Counted from the stretch's first letter, positions 1 to 8,485 are shown. The stretch: DNA of 46,242 nt from an uncultured Myxococcales bacterium (GCA_902826865.1 CADEGN010000022.1:1-46242); one strand, 5' to 3'. A program made the numbers and translations. The notes: generated by a model not told the origin, from the letters alone.

Positions 1-40
1 GCCTTTCAGGTGAATTCCGCGTCTCGCCCGTCTACTGCGC

Positions 41-513
41 TTATTTCAGGACTAGATCGGGATCGTCGGCGAATTCTCGGCACCGCTCCTCGAGCCTCGG
101 TGTGAGGACGTCGAGCACGCGTTGGCGCCCACCCTCGAGCCAGGCAACCCGGATCAGCCCGTCGACCACCACGATCCAGGGTGCGTCCAGGGCGACAAGC
201 CGCTCGACACCCCGAGCCAGGCGCTCGAGCGCGCCGCGGGTCGTTGGCAAGCGAAACTCGACCGCCACCTTGGCCAGCGCCGGCCGGCGCTTGAACTGGG
301 ATGGAGAGTCGAGCCGCAGCGACAACACGCCGCCGGTGCGATGCGGGCGCGGGTGACCGAGTCGGCGGTGGCGAACAGCGTGACGTCGAGTCCGCGCGCG
401 ACCAGCCCCTCCGCGAGCAGCGAGACGAATTGCTCCCACGGCCCGTAGTGGCGCGGAGGCACGCGCCAGGAGATGGGGGCGAGCAACGCCACGCGTAGTG
501 ACGTCACGTCCAC
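41..513 (-). pseudogene. Broken glycosyltransferase N-terminus joined out of frame to an unrelated tail
   Basis: From a GTG at 513 the minus strand encodes about 55 residues typical of the start of a GT4-type glycosyltransferase: a first beta strand (RVALLAPISW), then PPRHYGPWEQ, then LARGLDVTLFATADSVT. After about position 345 that frame becomes Arg/Ser/Cys-rich and non-protein-like and stops at 154. A different frame is then convincing from about 335 to the TAA at 41, for example AKVAVEFRLPTTRGALERLA and APWIVVVDGLIRVAWLEGG. This second part does not look like the rest of a glycosyltransferase and I do not recognise it. A family member would be about 350 residues, so this is a remnant, either a frameshift or a deletion that fused two genes. 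A sequencing indel would explain the frame change but not the missing glycosyltransferase body. Confidence 0.55.
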
Positions 514-551
514 CGCCGGCACTTTATCAGATCGACAAGATCGGCACGAGC

Positions 552-992
552 CTACGCCGGATCGCGCGGACGCAGGCCGAGACGGCGGTGATCGGCGAGT
601 GTGCAGCGGTCCTGCACGACCGCGATGCCCTTGTCCCGCAGGCGCTCGGCAAGCGCGTCGTCGCGGATGCCGAGCTGGAACCACACGACCTTCGGCAGCG
701 GGCGCATGGCGAGGATCTCCTGCTCGTGCTGGTGCAGCAGCTCGGAGCGCCGGAAGACGTCGACAATGTCGACCGGTTCTTGGATCGCGCCGAGTCGATC
801 GAGTGCCGGCTGCCCGAAGAGCACGCGGCCCCGCGCGAGCGGGTTCACCGGCAGGATGCGGTAGCCCTGGGAGTGGAGATACTCGGGCACGTAGTGGGCG
901 GGCTTGTCGGGCTGCCAGTGCGCGCCGAGCACCGCGATCGTGCGCGCCTGCTCGAGGATGCTTCGTACGTCGGGCTCGTGTGAGTCGCCCAT
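552..992 (-). CDS. CoA-binding domain protein (YccU-like)
   Basis: A 146-residue single-domain protein. The N-terminus has a short helix followed by the strand-loop TIAVLGAHWQPDKPAHYVPEY, and then a second strand, GYRILPVNP. This is the pattern of the small Rossmann-fold CoA_binding family, whose usual length is about 140 residues. Further hallmarks are VDIVDVFRRSE in the middle and KVVWFQLGIRDD followed by GIAVVQDRC near the end. These proteins are cytosolic and bind CoA, but their role is generally unknown. I chose the ATG at 992 because it gives MGDSHEPDVRSILEQ directly before the fold; the longer open frame upstream is low-quality sequence. It lies 38 bases upstream of the broken glycosyltransferase on the same strand. 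Confidence 0.85.
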   Translation of the reverse strand: MGDSHEPDVRSILEQARTIAVLGAHWQPDKPAHYVPEYLHSQGYRILPVNPLARGRVLFGQPALDRLGAIQEPVDIVDVFRRSELLHQHEQEILAMRPLPKVVWFQLGIRDDALAERLRDKGIAVVQDRCTLADHRRLGLRPRDPA

Positions 993-1164
993 CTGATCCC
1001 AGCATGTCACATGCGATGGTTTTTTCGGAGCGGGCCGATCCGCAGCCAACACGTCGTGCGGCGCGCTGGCCGGCGCGATCGTGACGATCGCCCACGTGCG
1101 CGGCGTCGATGCGAGGACCCCCCATCGCATCGCGCTGGGGCCGCTGACGCCCGAGCCCGCGGGC

Positions 1165-1929
1165 TCACGAACCGGCGCCGGGCGACCCGTGAGGCGCAGG
1201 CAGCTCGCGCGCGGACGACGGCACGATCGAGCTCCGCCCCTCCCACGCTCCGTACTCGCCGATGCAGGTGAAGCGCAACGTGGTGAACTCGACATGGAAG
1301 TCCCGGCGGCGTCGTTCGACCATCGCGACCGCGTGGCGATCGGGCGCCGCGATCGCGCTGCGGCCGTGGACCATCTCGGTCATCTCCCGTGCGGTGTGCC
1401 ACACCGTGAAGGTCGCGATCGTCCGTAGCGGACGGAAGGCCGCGAGCGCGAGCGTGGTGCCAGGGTGGTCCCGCACCAGACGCTCGACCGGTTTCCCCCA
1501 TCGGATGAAGCGTGGCACCTCCGGCAGCCTCAGGCGTGCGACGGTGACGGCGACCACCGGCGCCTCGGGATCGGTCTCGCCCGCGACGGCGGGCAAGCCG
1601 TCGAATGCGGAAACGTGGCCCCACCGGCGGAGAAACTGCAGGCGCACGTGCCATCCCCCCGCGAGCGCGCGACCGAGCCGAGTGCGCCGCAAGAACTCGT
1701 CGATCGCCGACTCGCTCTCCCACGCGGCGAACATCGCGAGGCTACGGACCTGCCACCGCCCGGGCGAGATCACCGACGCGCCGAGGCGCATCGGCATCAT
1801 GCACTCGGCATGATGCAACCCCGCAACCGTCGCCGACGTCGGCGGTCGTACGAGCGCGGCCACCGCGGTCACGAGGCCGGGCCTGGCCAAATGGAAGCTG
1901 TGCACTACCACGGACCCACGGTAGCGCAT
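1165..1929 (-). CDS. Spheroidene monooxygenase (CrtA)-like protein
   Basis: A 254-residue protein with the two-half layout of CrtA-like proteins. The first half has RSLAMFAAWESESAIDEFL; the second has VVAVTVARLRLPEVPRF, then IATFTVWHTAREMTEMVHG. In CrtA the paired 'rate/weight' strands form ferredoxin-like barrels of the dimeric alpha-beta superfamily, and the enzyme oxygenates acyclic carotenoids. I see no other carotenoid gene here, so the substrate is unknown and a heme- or DUF3291-like function is also possible. The start is the ATG at 1929, only 36 bases from the divergent GTG at 1966, so the two genes share a short promoter region. Family call is from pattern only. Confidence 0.5.
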   Translation of the reverse strand: MRYRGSVVVHSFHLARPGLVTAVAALVRPPTSATVAGLHHAECMMPMRLGASVISPGRWQVRSLAMFAAWESESAIDEFLRRTRLGRALAGGWHVRLQFLRRWGHVSAFDGLPAVAGETDPEAPVVAVTVARLRLPEVPRFIRWGKPVERLVRDHPGTTLALAAFRPLRTIATFTVWHTAREMTEMVHGRSAIAAPDRHAVAMVERRRRDFHVEFTTLRFTCIGEYGAWEGRSSIVPSSARELPAPHGSPGAGS

Positions 1930-1965
1930 GGCGACAGCGTCGGCGCGCTTGGCTAAGGTGCGCGC

Positions 1966-2829
1966 GTGATCTGGCTAGGCGAGCGGCGCGGCCACCTCGT
2001 CGACTGGGTGACCCAGAGATGGGTCGAGATCACCGGTCGCCGCGTAGCGCTCGCGGACGCACCCTGGCTGATCGGACCGACGGGATCGGCGCGGGGGATC
2101 GGGCCCGACTTCTTCGCGACGTGGGGCGAGTCGCACGGCCTGCGCGTGCTCCCGGCCGGCCCCGAAGACGGACTCGTCGCGGGGTTGACCGCGCTCGCGG
2201 GCCCCGCGTTCGATCCGCGGGCGGTGCACCCGAGCATCGACGACTTCTACGCCCACACCGCCGCCTACGACCTGCGGATCGAGAGCCGCTGGGTGGGCCC
2301 CTTCCGCGCGGTGGGTTGGTTGATCGCGCAGCTTTTCGCGCGACGGCTCGCGCAGCTCAACATGCCGCTGTCGAACCGCGAGCTCCGCGGCGGGTTCGAC
2401 AGCCGGATCGTGCGGCTCGCCGACGACACCGGGCACCTGCGTCACACCGCCTGGGTGCGCACCGCCGCCGAGACCGGCCGACCGGCGTTCGTAGGCGAGT
2501 ACGGCACCACGACGATCCCCGGGCACCAGGGCCCTTGCATCAAGGTCGTCTTCCCGCTGCCCAACGGCAACGCGATCATCGTGCTCCGGCCTCGCGCCGA
2601 TCCGAACAGCGGCTTCTCGTTGGTCAGCGACGGTCGACGCTTCGGCGATCCGGGCTTCTATTTCACCGTGCTCGCCGAGCCTGGCCAGGTCTGGGTCCTC
2701 TACATACGCACGATGAAGGAGCGGCTGGGACTGTCGGTCGCGGGCGAAGCGATCACGGCCATCCACCGCTTCGGAGTGTTCGGGCTCACCTTCCTCGAGC
2801 TGCGCTACGCGATCACGCGCAAGCCCTGA
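1966..2829 (+). CDS. Conserved hypothetical protein, 287 residues
   Basis: I do not recognise this protein. It has a GTG start (GTG ATC TGG CTA) and an in-frame stop at 2829, and its composition is well protein-like throughout: HLVDWVTQRWVEITGRR at the N-terminus, WLIAQLFARRLAQLNMPL in the middle, and several beta strands after residue 180 (IKVVFPLPNGNAIIVLRP, PGFYFTVLAEPGQVWVLYI). There is no signal peptide and no clear membrane segment, so it is probably cytosolic. It is divergent from the CrtA-like gene and convergent with the lipoprotein gene ending at 2887. Confidence 0.75.
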   Translation: MIWLGERRGHLVDWVTQRWVEITGRRVALADAPWLIGPTGSARGIGPDFFATWGESHGLRVLPAGPEDGLVAGLTALAGPAFDPRAVHPSIDDFYAHTAAYDLRIESRWVGPFRAVGWLIAQLFARRLAQLNMPLSNRELRGGFDSRIVRLADDTGHLRHTAWVRTAAETGRPAFVGEYGTTTIPGHQGPCIKVVFPLPNGNAIIVLRPRADPNSGFSLVSDGRRFGDPGFYFTVLAEPGQVWVLYIRTMKERLGLSVAGEAITAIHRFGVFGLTFLELRYAITRKP

Positions 2830-2886
2830 CGCAACGCCGCCTGTGTGACGCCTTGGTGCGCGCCTCGTCCTGCAAGACGACCTACC

Positions 2887-3987
2887 TCAGCCCGGGTCGA
2901 ACGTGAATGGGTAGCTGACCTGGACCTCGCCGCCACCGCTGGGTTTGGGGAAGCGCCAACCACTCGCCACCTCGACGATGCACTGGCGCAGCGCCTCGTC
3001 CTTCAAGGTCGTTTTCTCCACCCTCGCGTCGCGCACGTTGCCCTCGACATCGATCGTGAAACTGATCGATGCGCGACCCTTGGCCTCCGCGTTGCCCAGG
3101 AGCGTGACGGCGTAGCAATGCCGGATCTCGTTGGTGTGTCGTCGCACGATGCGGCGGACGATCTCGCGGTCGAGTGGGCCGACGACCCTCGCGTTGCCGT
3201 GCCGTACCGTCGCCGTCGGTTTCTCGCCGATGGTGCCGAGGCTGCGGAGGCCGATCGTATCGCCAATGGAATTGTCGGCAGCGCTACCGATGCCGGCCAG
3301 TCCGCCGATCGCATCATCGTCGTCGCGCCCGCGAAGCGAGTTGTCGCTCGCAGGCGCGGGCGCGGGCGTGGGCGCGCCGCGGGCGAAGACGGCGTCGGAC
3401 GGCACGCACAGCGTGACTTCATCGCCCGGCGCGATCGCGTAGGGGAGGCAGGTCATCGCGCCAGCGACGCTTGCCTGCCCGCGGACGAGATGATCGCGCG
3501 CGACGACGCCAGCATCCGTGCCATCGCGCCAGTGGACCACGGCGCCCGCGCGCACGGCGTGCGTCGCCAGACCCTGGCCAGCATTGGGCAACGACGGCTG
3601 ACTCGGCTCGCCGCAAGGCACCGGGCCGATCAGGTCGGCGCGCGCGACGAACATCCTCAGGCGAAGGTCGCGCAGCGGTTGCTGCGGGCAGCTGGCGTCG
3701 GCGTCGGTCTCGATCTCGATGCGTTCTCCGCTGCCATCGACGACTCGCACCGCCAGGCCAACCGACGCCGGGTCCGCGGGCAACCGCAGCGGTTGCGTCG
3801 CGGCGCTGTCGAGCCAGACGGTCGCGCCCGGCCGAACGACCCACGCGGTCCCCTGACCAATGGGCGACGGCGGATCCTCGTGCGGAGTGTCGGCATGCGT
3901 CGGCGTCGGCCTCACCACGTCGGTCGGGTTCGGACGACACGCGAACGACGCCAGACCGACGGCTGTCAGGGCGTGGCGGATCGACAT
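2887..3987 (-). CDS. Lipoprotein with AgmX/PglI-type C-terminal domain
   Basis: A 366-residue exported protein. The N-terminus (MSIRHALTAVGLASFAC) reads as a short lipoprotein signal with Cys17 as the probable lipidated residue, although the lipobox is weak. A Pro/Thr-rich linker follows, then a beta-rich middle part (residues 45-200) with Cys100, Cys125, Cys180 and Cys194. From about 270 to 366 lies the AgmX/PglI C-terminal domain, typical of myxobacterial gliding and envelope proteins: IRRHTNEIRHCY-like helix with Cys291, strands ASISFTIDVEGNV and DARVEKTTL, then EALRQCIVEV with Cys336, and final VQVSYPFTF. The ATG at 3987 puts the signal sequence at the N-terminus. It lies 132 bases downstream of the sigma factor gene on the same strand, and the two C-terminal domains resemble each other (see findings). 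Confidence 0.85.
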   Translation of the reverse strand: MSIRHALTAVGLASFACRPNPTDVVRPTPTHADTPHEDPPSPIGQGTAWVVRPGATVWLDSAATQPLRLPADPASVGLAVRVVDGSGERIEIETDADASCPQQPLRDLRLRMFVARADLIGPVPCGEPSQPSLPNAGQGLATHAVRAGAVVHWRDGTDAGVVARDHLVRGQASVAGAMTCLPYAIAPGDEVTLCVPSDAVFARGAPTPAPAPASDNSLRGRDDDDAIGGLAGIGSAADNSIGDTIGLRSLGTIGEKPTATVRHGNARVVGPLDREIVRRIVRRHTNEIRHCYAVTLLGNAEAKGRASISFTIDVEGNVRDARVEKTTLKDEALRQCIVEVASGWRFPKPSGGGEVQVSYPFTFDPG

Positions 3988-4119
3988 GCCGAGGAGCGTA
4001 GCATCACGGCCGTCGGTGACGGCCCCGTCGGCGGCCGGACGCCGAGACCTCAAGCGGACGCGCCCTCGATCACGGGTCGCCGATCGAGTTCGTCGGGCAC
4101 CGCATCGGTGACCAGCGCA

Positions 4120-5481
4120 TCATTCGGGTGATGTGTGCTCTACGACATGCAATGTCGTGACGCGGGCTCGTCCACCTTGCCCGCTCTTGGCCATCTCGTC
4201 GGCGATTTCCCGCCGGGCTTTCTCGTCGAGCCCCTCGAGACCGGTCAGGCTGGCGAGGCCCGTCGCGCCGTCGACCGTGGCACTCATCAGGCCGAGCTGG
4301 ATTGCCAGCCCGAACGGAACGTCGGTCGGGCCGAGATCCATCGTGTACATCGTCTCGACCAAGCACTCGCGCAGGGCCTCAGGCGCGTCCCCACCTCCGG
4401 TGAGCGAGACGCTGTCGATGATCGAACCGACTTCAGGAACGCCGATCACCGTGGCCCTGATCGACAAGTCGGCCTCGGATTCGTGGATGACCTCCTCGCA
4501 CGCGTCAGTGAGCGCGGCCACCTCAGCGACCAATCGATTGTATAGCATCCCCTTGACGACGGGCTCTGCCGTTGTCGACGGCCCGGCACCGATCGTGGCG
4601 CGATCTTCTTTGCCCGAAACGCGCCCATGCGCCTGACGAATCTGCGCGCGCCGTGCCTCCCACGTCGCGCGGTCGATCGGCAAGCGTTTGGCCTGCGCGG
4701 GCGCTGGGGCATCCTGCCCGTGCGGGGCGAGTTCTTCGACAAGCGCTGTAGCGCTGGCGACCGTCGGCGTCGCAGCCTCGACCGGCGTGGCCTCGGTCGG
4801 CTGCGGTGAGCCGACCAACGCGTACGTCAGGCCGGTCGCTGCACCCGCAACGGTCATGAGCCCTAGAATCGCTTTGAATGCCAACATCTTTGTGCCTTTC
4901 GCTGCGGCGGATTTCGTTGTGACCGCAGCCGCGAGCTCAGATGCCGCCGCGCCAGGGATTGTTGGTGCGAACACGCCAGCCCACATCGCACGCCTGCCGC
5001 CATAGCGACGGTCGAGTTGCTCGCGCAGTCGATCGAGCCCGGTCTTTAGCCGCCAGCGAACGGTTCCTGCCGGCACGCCTTGGCGGCGGGCGATCTCGGC
5101 GGCGGATTCATCATCGAAAAATCGCGACCGGATCACGCTTTGTGTGGGCTCGTCGAGATCGGCGATGAGCTCGCCCACGATGCGCGCGATCTCGATGCAG
5201 TGCATGAGCTGCTCGAGATCGAGATCAGGTTCCGGCGCACCCGCAGCTTGTTCGCGAGCGTGCCGACGCCGCGACGCTCGCAACTCCATCCACCGCTCGG
5301 TCTGCAGCACGCGGCGCAACCACGCATCGCGCTGGCGGATGTCGCCATCGAACTCGAGTGCGCGCACCATCGTTGACTGCACAAGATCGTCGGTGTCGCC
5401 CGGCCCGGCAAGCCTTCCGGCGAGTCGCACGAGCCCCTGACTTGGGGCCAAATCGGCAGCCTGTGAGGGGAACGACCGCAT
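4120..5481 (-). CDS. ECF-type sigma factor with membrane anchor and AgmX-like extension
   Basis: A 453-residue protein. Residues 15-75 are sigma region 2 (GDTDDLVQSTMVRALE, then RDAWLRRVLQTERW). Residues 97-158 are region 4, with the helix-turn-helix AEIARRQGVPAGTVRWRLKTG. A hydrophobic stretch at about 199-223 (MLAFKAILGLMTVAGAATGL) can cross the membrane, followed by a Pro/Ala/Thr linker and a C-terminal domain at 305-410. That domain has Cys328 and Cys373 exactly 45 residues apart and the motif EALRECLVE. ECF sigma factors are about 180 residues, so this one has a large extension and probably senses the envelope. I chose the ATG at 5481 (MRSFPSQAADLAP); an upstream in-frame start at 5574 is possible. 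Region 2 starts unusually late and may lack its first helix. No separate anti-sigma gene is adjacent, so the extension may control the sigma part itself; that is inference. Confidence 0.85.
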   Translation of the reverse strand: MRSFPSQAADLAPSQGLVRLAGRLAGPGDTDDLVQSTMVRALEFDGDIRQRDAWLRRVLQTERWMELRASRRRHAREQAAGAPEPDLDLEQLMHCIEIARIVGELIADLDEPTQSVIRSRFFDDESAAEIARRQGVPAGTVRWRLKTGLDRLREQLDRRYGGRRAMWAGVFAPTIPGAAASELAAAVTTKSAAAKGTKMLAFKAILGLMTVAGAATGLTYALVGSPQPTEATPVEAATPTVASATALVEELAPHGQDAPAPAQAKRLPIDRATWEARRAQIRQAHGRVSGKEDRATIGAGPSTTAEPVVKGMLYNRLVAEVAALTDACEEVIHESEADLSIRATVIGVPEVGSIIDSVSLTGGGDAPEALRECLVETMYTMDLGPTDVPFGLAIQLGLMSATVDGATGLASLTGLEGLDEKARREIADEMAKSGQGGRARVTTLHVVEHTSPE

Positions 5482-5714
5482 GTCCGACGGTGGATGCCGC
5501 CCGCTCGCGGAGTGTTGGGTGCGGGCGCGCGAGACAACGCACAACCGCAAACCGCAAACGCCTGTTGCCGCCAATCCTCGCCGACGTGGCTAGATCCCGG
5601 CAAGAGGTCGTAGTGCGGGTCAGGCCGGGCGAGCGCTCCGACCGTCCACATCGCGCTCGCTCCAACCCGCCGAGGCTTGCGATCAGCCCCGCCGTCGCGT
5701 CTATGATGCCCAGC

Positions 5715-6263
5715 ATGGTTTCGCGCGTCTTGACGTTCGCCATGGTGTTCGCCGGATGCAGCCCGACGCCGGCGCAGACACCGCTCGCAACTGCGCCTCC
5801 CATGCCGAGCGCGCCCGCGACCGTACCACCCGCGCCGCGCGCCGCACTCGAGCCGCCACCACCGGCGGGCGTCGTGGTGCCACGCGGCGTCCGTCCGATC
5901 GAGGTCGCGGCCGCAAGCTCGGGCAGCTCGTACCTGTGGCGCGCGACGTTCGCGGGTGATCCGACCGACAGCGAGCTGCTGGCCCGTGTGTCGGCTGCGC
6001 GCGAGCGCGGGGAGAACCTGGCGGTTGCCCAGGCCGCGCTGCTGCGCTACCAGGAGGACGTCGTGGCGGCCGGCTTCCAGATCGTCGCGTTCGCGTTCAT
6101 GCCCGGCTTCGACTACCCGGTAACGGCACCGACCGGCGCGCTCTCGGTGTTCGTGCGGGTGCCGTCGAACGATCCCCACGGCAACCGTGAAGCAGCCGAT
6201 GACGCCAAGCGTGACGATGCCGGTCCGTACTTCGAGATCGTCGTCGGGATGGCGGGCGGGTGA
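5715..6263 (+). CDS. Small lipoprotein of unknown function
   Basis: A 182-residue lipoprotein. The ATG at 5715 gives MVSRVLTFAMVFAGCSPTP, with a clear lipobox (VFAGC) and Cys15 as the lipidated residue; ATGs at 5703 and 5706 are alternative starts. A Pro/Ala-rich linker runs to about residue 60. A small mixed domain follows: SSYLWRATFAGDPTDSELLA, an alpha helix (RVSAARERGENLAVAQAAL), and strands ending FEIVVGMAGG. I do not recognise the domain. It is divergent from the sigma factor gene, with 233 bases between the two starts, so they may be regulated from the same region. Confidence 0.75.
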   Translation: MVSRVLTFAMVFAGCSPTPAQTPLATAPPMPSAPATVPPAPRAALEPPPPAGVVVPRGVRPIEVAAASSGSSYLWRATFAGDPTDSELLARVSAARERGENLAVAQAALLRYQEDVVAAGFQIVAFAFMPGFDYPVTAPTGALSVFVRVPSNDPHGNREAADDAKRDDAGPYFEIVVGMAGG

Positions 6264-6896
6264 AGCAACGCCGCCGACGACCGTGCGCGAGCTCTCCGAC
6301 GGCGTGGCGGCTCAGCGCCGACGACAATCCCTGACGAGCGCCCGGGCGCTTAGCCCTCGAACGCGACCAGCGCGCGCTCCCAGCCCGCTACGACCAGCGG
6401 GTCGTAGGGCGGGAACATTGCTCCGCCCCACCGCGCCCGCCAAGCTGGACCAGTGGAGGGAGAGCGACGGTGTTCCGCAAGGGGCCTACCCTGCAGTGGC
6501 TCGGCGCCGCCGGCTTGGCTCGCTCGACAAGGGACAAAGGCACCACGCGCTTCCGTGTTGGCCGGACGCGGCGGTGCGCGCGGTTAGCATGGGGTCAGGT
6601 CCAAACCCGTAAACCCGTGCGGTTACGTTGCGCTTGTCAAACACCCAGCCCGTGCGAACGCTGCGAGCGAGCTCGAGCCGGGTTGCGGCAGTCGCTGGTG
6701 TTCCTCAAGCGCCGCGATCTGGCCCCGCGGCGGAGCGCGAATACAGTCGACGCCGTGTTGCGGCTGCCAAGGAACATCGCCGCCCTCGTGACGCGAGGGT
6801 CTTGTCTGGTCCTGCAATCCAGGAGGTTTTTCTGGGGTCTCGGCCCCAATCTCGGCGGTCTCGCGCGTCCGGGCCAGGTCCGCGCCCCAGCGCGGA
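6264..6896. other. Intergenic stretch, no confident gene
   Basis: About 630 bases without a convincing gene. A 22-codon minus-strand stretch at 6350-6418 reads MFPPYDPLVVAGWERALVAF and ends at a TAA; together with about 12 codons upstream it looks like the tail of a lost gene, but the evidence is thin. A short inverted repeat (TGGGG at 6833-6837, CCCCA at 6844-6848) has its T run on the wrong side to act as a terminator. Nothing else stands out. Confidence 0.4.
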
Positions 6897-8018
6897 TCAG
6901 TTGAGGTCGGTGAACGCAAGCATGGTCCACCAGCCGACTGCCTCGTCCACGCCGGTGTAGTAGAGGTACGCGCGCCCGGGCTCGAACAGGATCTGCGGCG
7001 CGACGATCTCCTTTTCCCACGGCAGGCCGGCCGGGGTCAGTGCCGGTTCGGGAAGCATGGTGTAGGGGCCAAACGGTTCATCCGACCGGCCGAGCGTGAA
7101 CCCTTCTTCGGTGGTGGCAACCGCGTAGAATTTTCCATCCGGTCCACGCGTGAACGACCCTTCCATACACACCGGGACGTCCACTTCGCCGACGATCGAC
7201 CATGTCTTGCCGTCGTCCTCGGAGGTTGCCCCGTGCACCCATACGATCGTGACCTCCGTGAACGCGTCCCAGGCACAGTAGACCATGTAGAGCACGCCGA
7301 GATGTTCGACGATCGAGGGGGACGTTATGGTAAAGACATCGTTTCCCGCCTGCTCACCGCCGGCGACGACGGGGGCGCCGATTGGAGTGTACGGGCCGAC
7401 GAGCTCATCGGCTTCGGCGAGAAAGATCTGCGACTGGTAAACGGTCTGGTCGGCGTAGCCGATGTAGAAGATCTGATGCTGTCCGGCGTCGGCACGGCGG
7501 TAAAAGGCCGTCTCCTTGTGGAGCTGCGGCATCGGCGACGCGGCCGAGCTCAGCACGACCTGGCCGGGCTCCCACGCGGTGTGCTCGGCCGTCGACGCGA
7601 GCTTGATCGAGGAGACGTCTTCAGCTGGATTGGGCCCGGTGTAGACGGCGTGGAGCCCCCCGTCCTCATCGCGGAAGACGTGGATGTCGCTGGCGACCTC
7701 GTAGTTGAACTGCTTTTCGTAGTCACGCAGCACCGGTCCATCGACGCGCGTCCATGACTGCAGATCGTCGAGACTGATCTCCATCGACCCACCGCCCGTG
7801 GTCGCCGTCGATTCCGATCCGTTCTCCGAAGTCGCAGCGCCGGTCTCTGAGGTCGCCCCGCCGATCGACGTATCTGCGGCGGTCTCGCCAGCTGTCGCGG
7901 CCGTCTCGGTGGCCGCGGACTCCCCACTCGAGCCCTCGCTCGCCTCACGCGCGCCGCACGTGGACCCACCGAGAATCGCTAGCACCCCGCACAAGAGTTC
8001 GCGTCCCATGACCCGCAT
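6897..8018 (-). CDS. Lipoprotein with GH43-like five-bladed propeller
   Basis: A 373-residue secreted lipoprotein. The N-terminus (MRVMGRELLCGVLAILGGSTC) is a lipoprotein signal, with Cys21 the likely modified residue. It is followed by a Ser/Thr/Ala/Gly tether of about 55 residues. The rest is beta-rich, with repeated blades of the type seen in family 43 and DUF1080/arabinanase-like propellers: YEVASDIHVFRDEDGGLHAVYT, HQIFYIGYADQT, SPSIVEHLGVLYMVYCAWD, DGKFYAVATTEEGFTLGRS, and ILFEPGRAYLYYTGVDE. The acidic residues of a GH43 active site cannot be assigned with confidence, so enzyme activity is unproven; a carbohydrate-binding or structural role is also possible. The start at 8018 is preferred over the ATG at 8009. 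Confidence 0.75.
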   Translation of the reverse strand: MRVMGRELLCGVLAILGGSTCGAREASEGSSGESAATETAATAGETAADTSIGGATSETGAATSENGSESTATTGGGSMEISLDDLQSWTRVDGPVLRDYEKQFNYEVASDIHVFRDEDGGLHAVYTGPNPAEDVSSIKLASTAEHTAWEPGQVVLSSAASPMPQLHKETAFYRRADAGQHQIFYIGYADQTVYQSQIFLAEADELVGPYTPIGAPVVAGGEQAGNDVFTITSPSIVEHLGVLYMVYCAWDAFTEVTIVWVHGATSEDDGKTWSIVGEVDVPVCMEGSFTRGPDGKFYAVATTEEGFTLGRSDEPFGPYTMLPEPALTPAGLPWEKEIVAPQILFEPGRAYLYYTGVDEAVGWWTMLAFTDLN

Positions 8019-8485
8019 GTGCGCTCTACGCTAGGCGGGGCAACGGGGCTGCGCAAGCCGAACGCGACGACCGAGCGACGCTTCGCGCGGACGTTGGCAG
8101 GTGCCTACGCACTGGGAAAGGCCGCGCCCCCGCCGGATTCGGCCGCTTGACGCGACGCGGCGCTTCGCCCCTGCACTCGCCGTTCCCATGCATAGCCTCC
8201 TACTTCGCGGGTTCGAGCTCACCGGGCGGCGGATCGAGCGCGGTTGGTCGATCGTCGCTGAACTCGGGTCGAATCCGCCCGTGGTCGGACCGATGACGCT
8301 GGCAACGACGCAAACCAACTCTCCCATGGGTGGATCCCGCAGGCGCGCGCGGCTCTGCGTGACACCAATCCCCGGCACCGGCGGCCACCCGTGGCGGCAC
8401 GACGCCATAGGGTTGCTCACTTCCTCTGCTCGCGCCCTTCGAACAGCATGCGACCCTCCGAGGGGCGTCCGCAACCCAGGCGTCT
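8019..8485. other. Intergenic stretch, no confident gene
   Basis: About 467 bases between two lipoprotein genes on the minus strand. Two short overlapping minus frames look weakly protein-like: one begins MGELVCVVASVIGPTTG, and the other ends RPEFSDDRPTALDPPPGELE followed by a stop at 8200. They might be the two halves of a small frameshifted lipoprotein gene, but neither is convincing. No repeat or RNA gene is visible. Confidence 0.35.

Noticed and set aside
2845..4131. A 428-codon plus-strand frame opposite the AgmX-domain lipoprotein
   Set aside because: Antisense shadow with unnatural composition, whereas the minus strand has a signal and a recognisable domain.
6833..6848. Hairpin TGGGG/CCCCA near a T run, considered as a terminator
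   Set aside because: The T run precedes the stem on the plus strand and would be an A run on the minus strand, so it has the wrong order for an intrinsic terminator on either strand.
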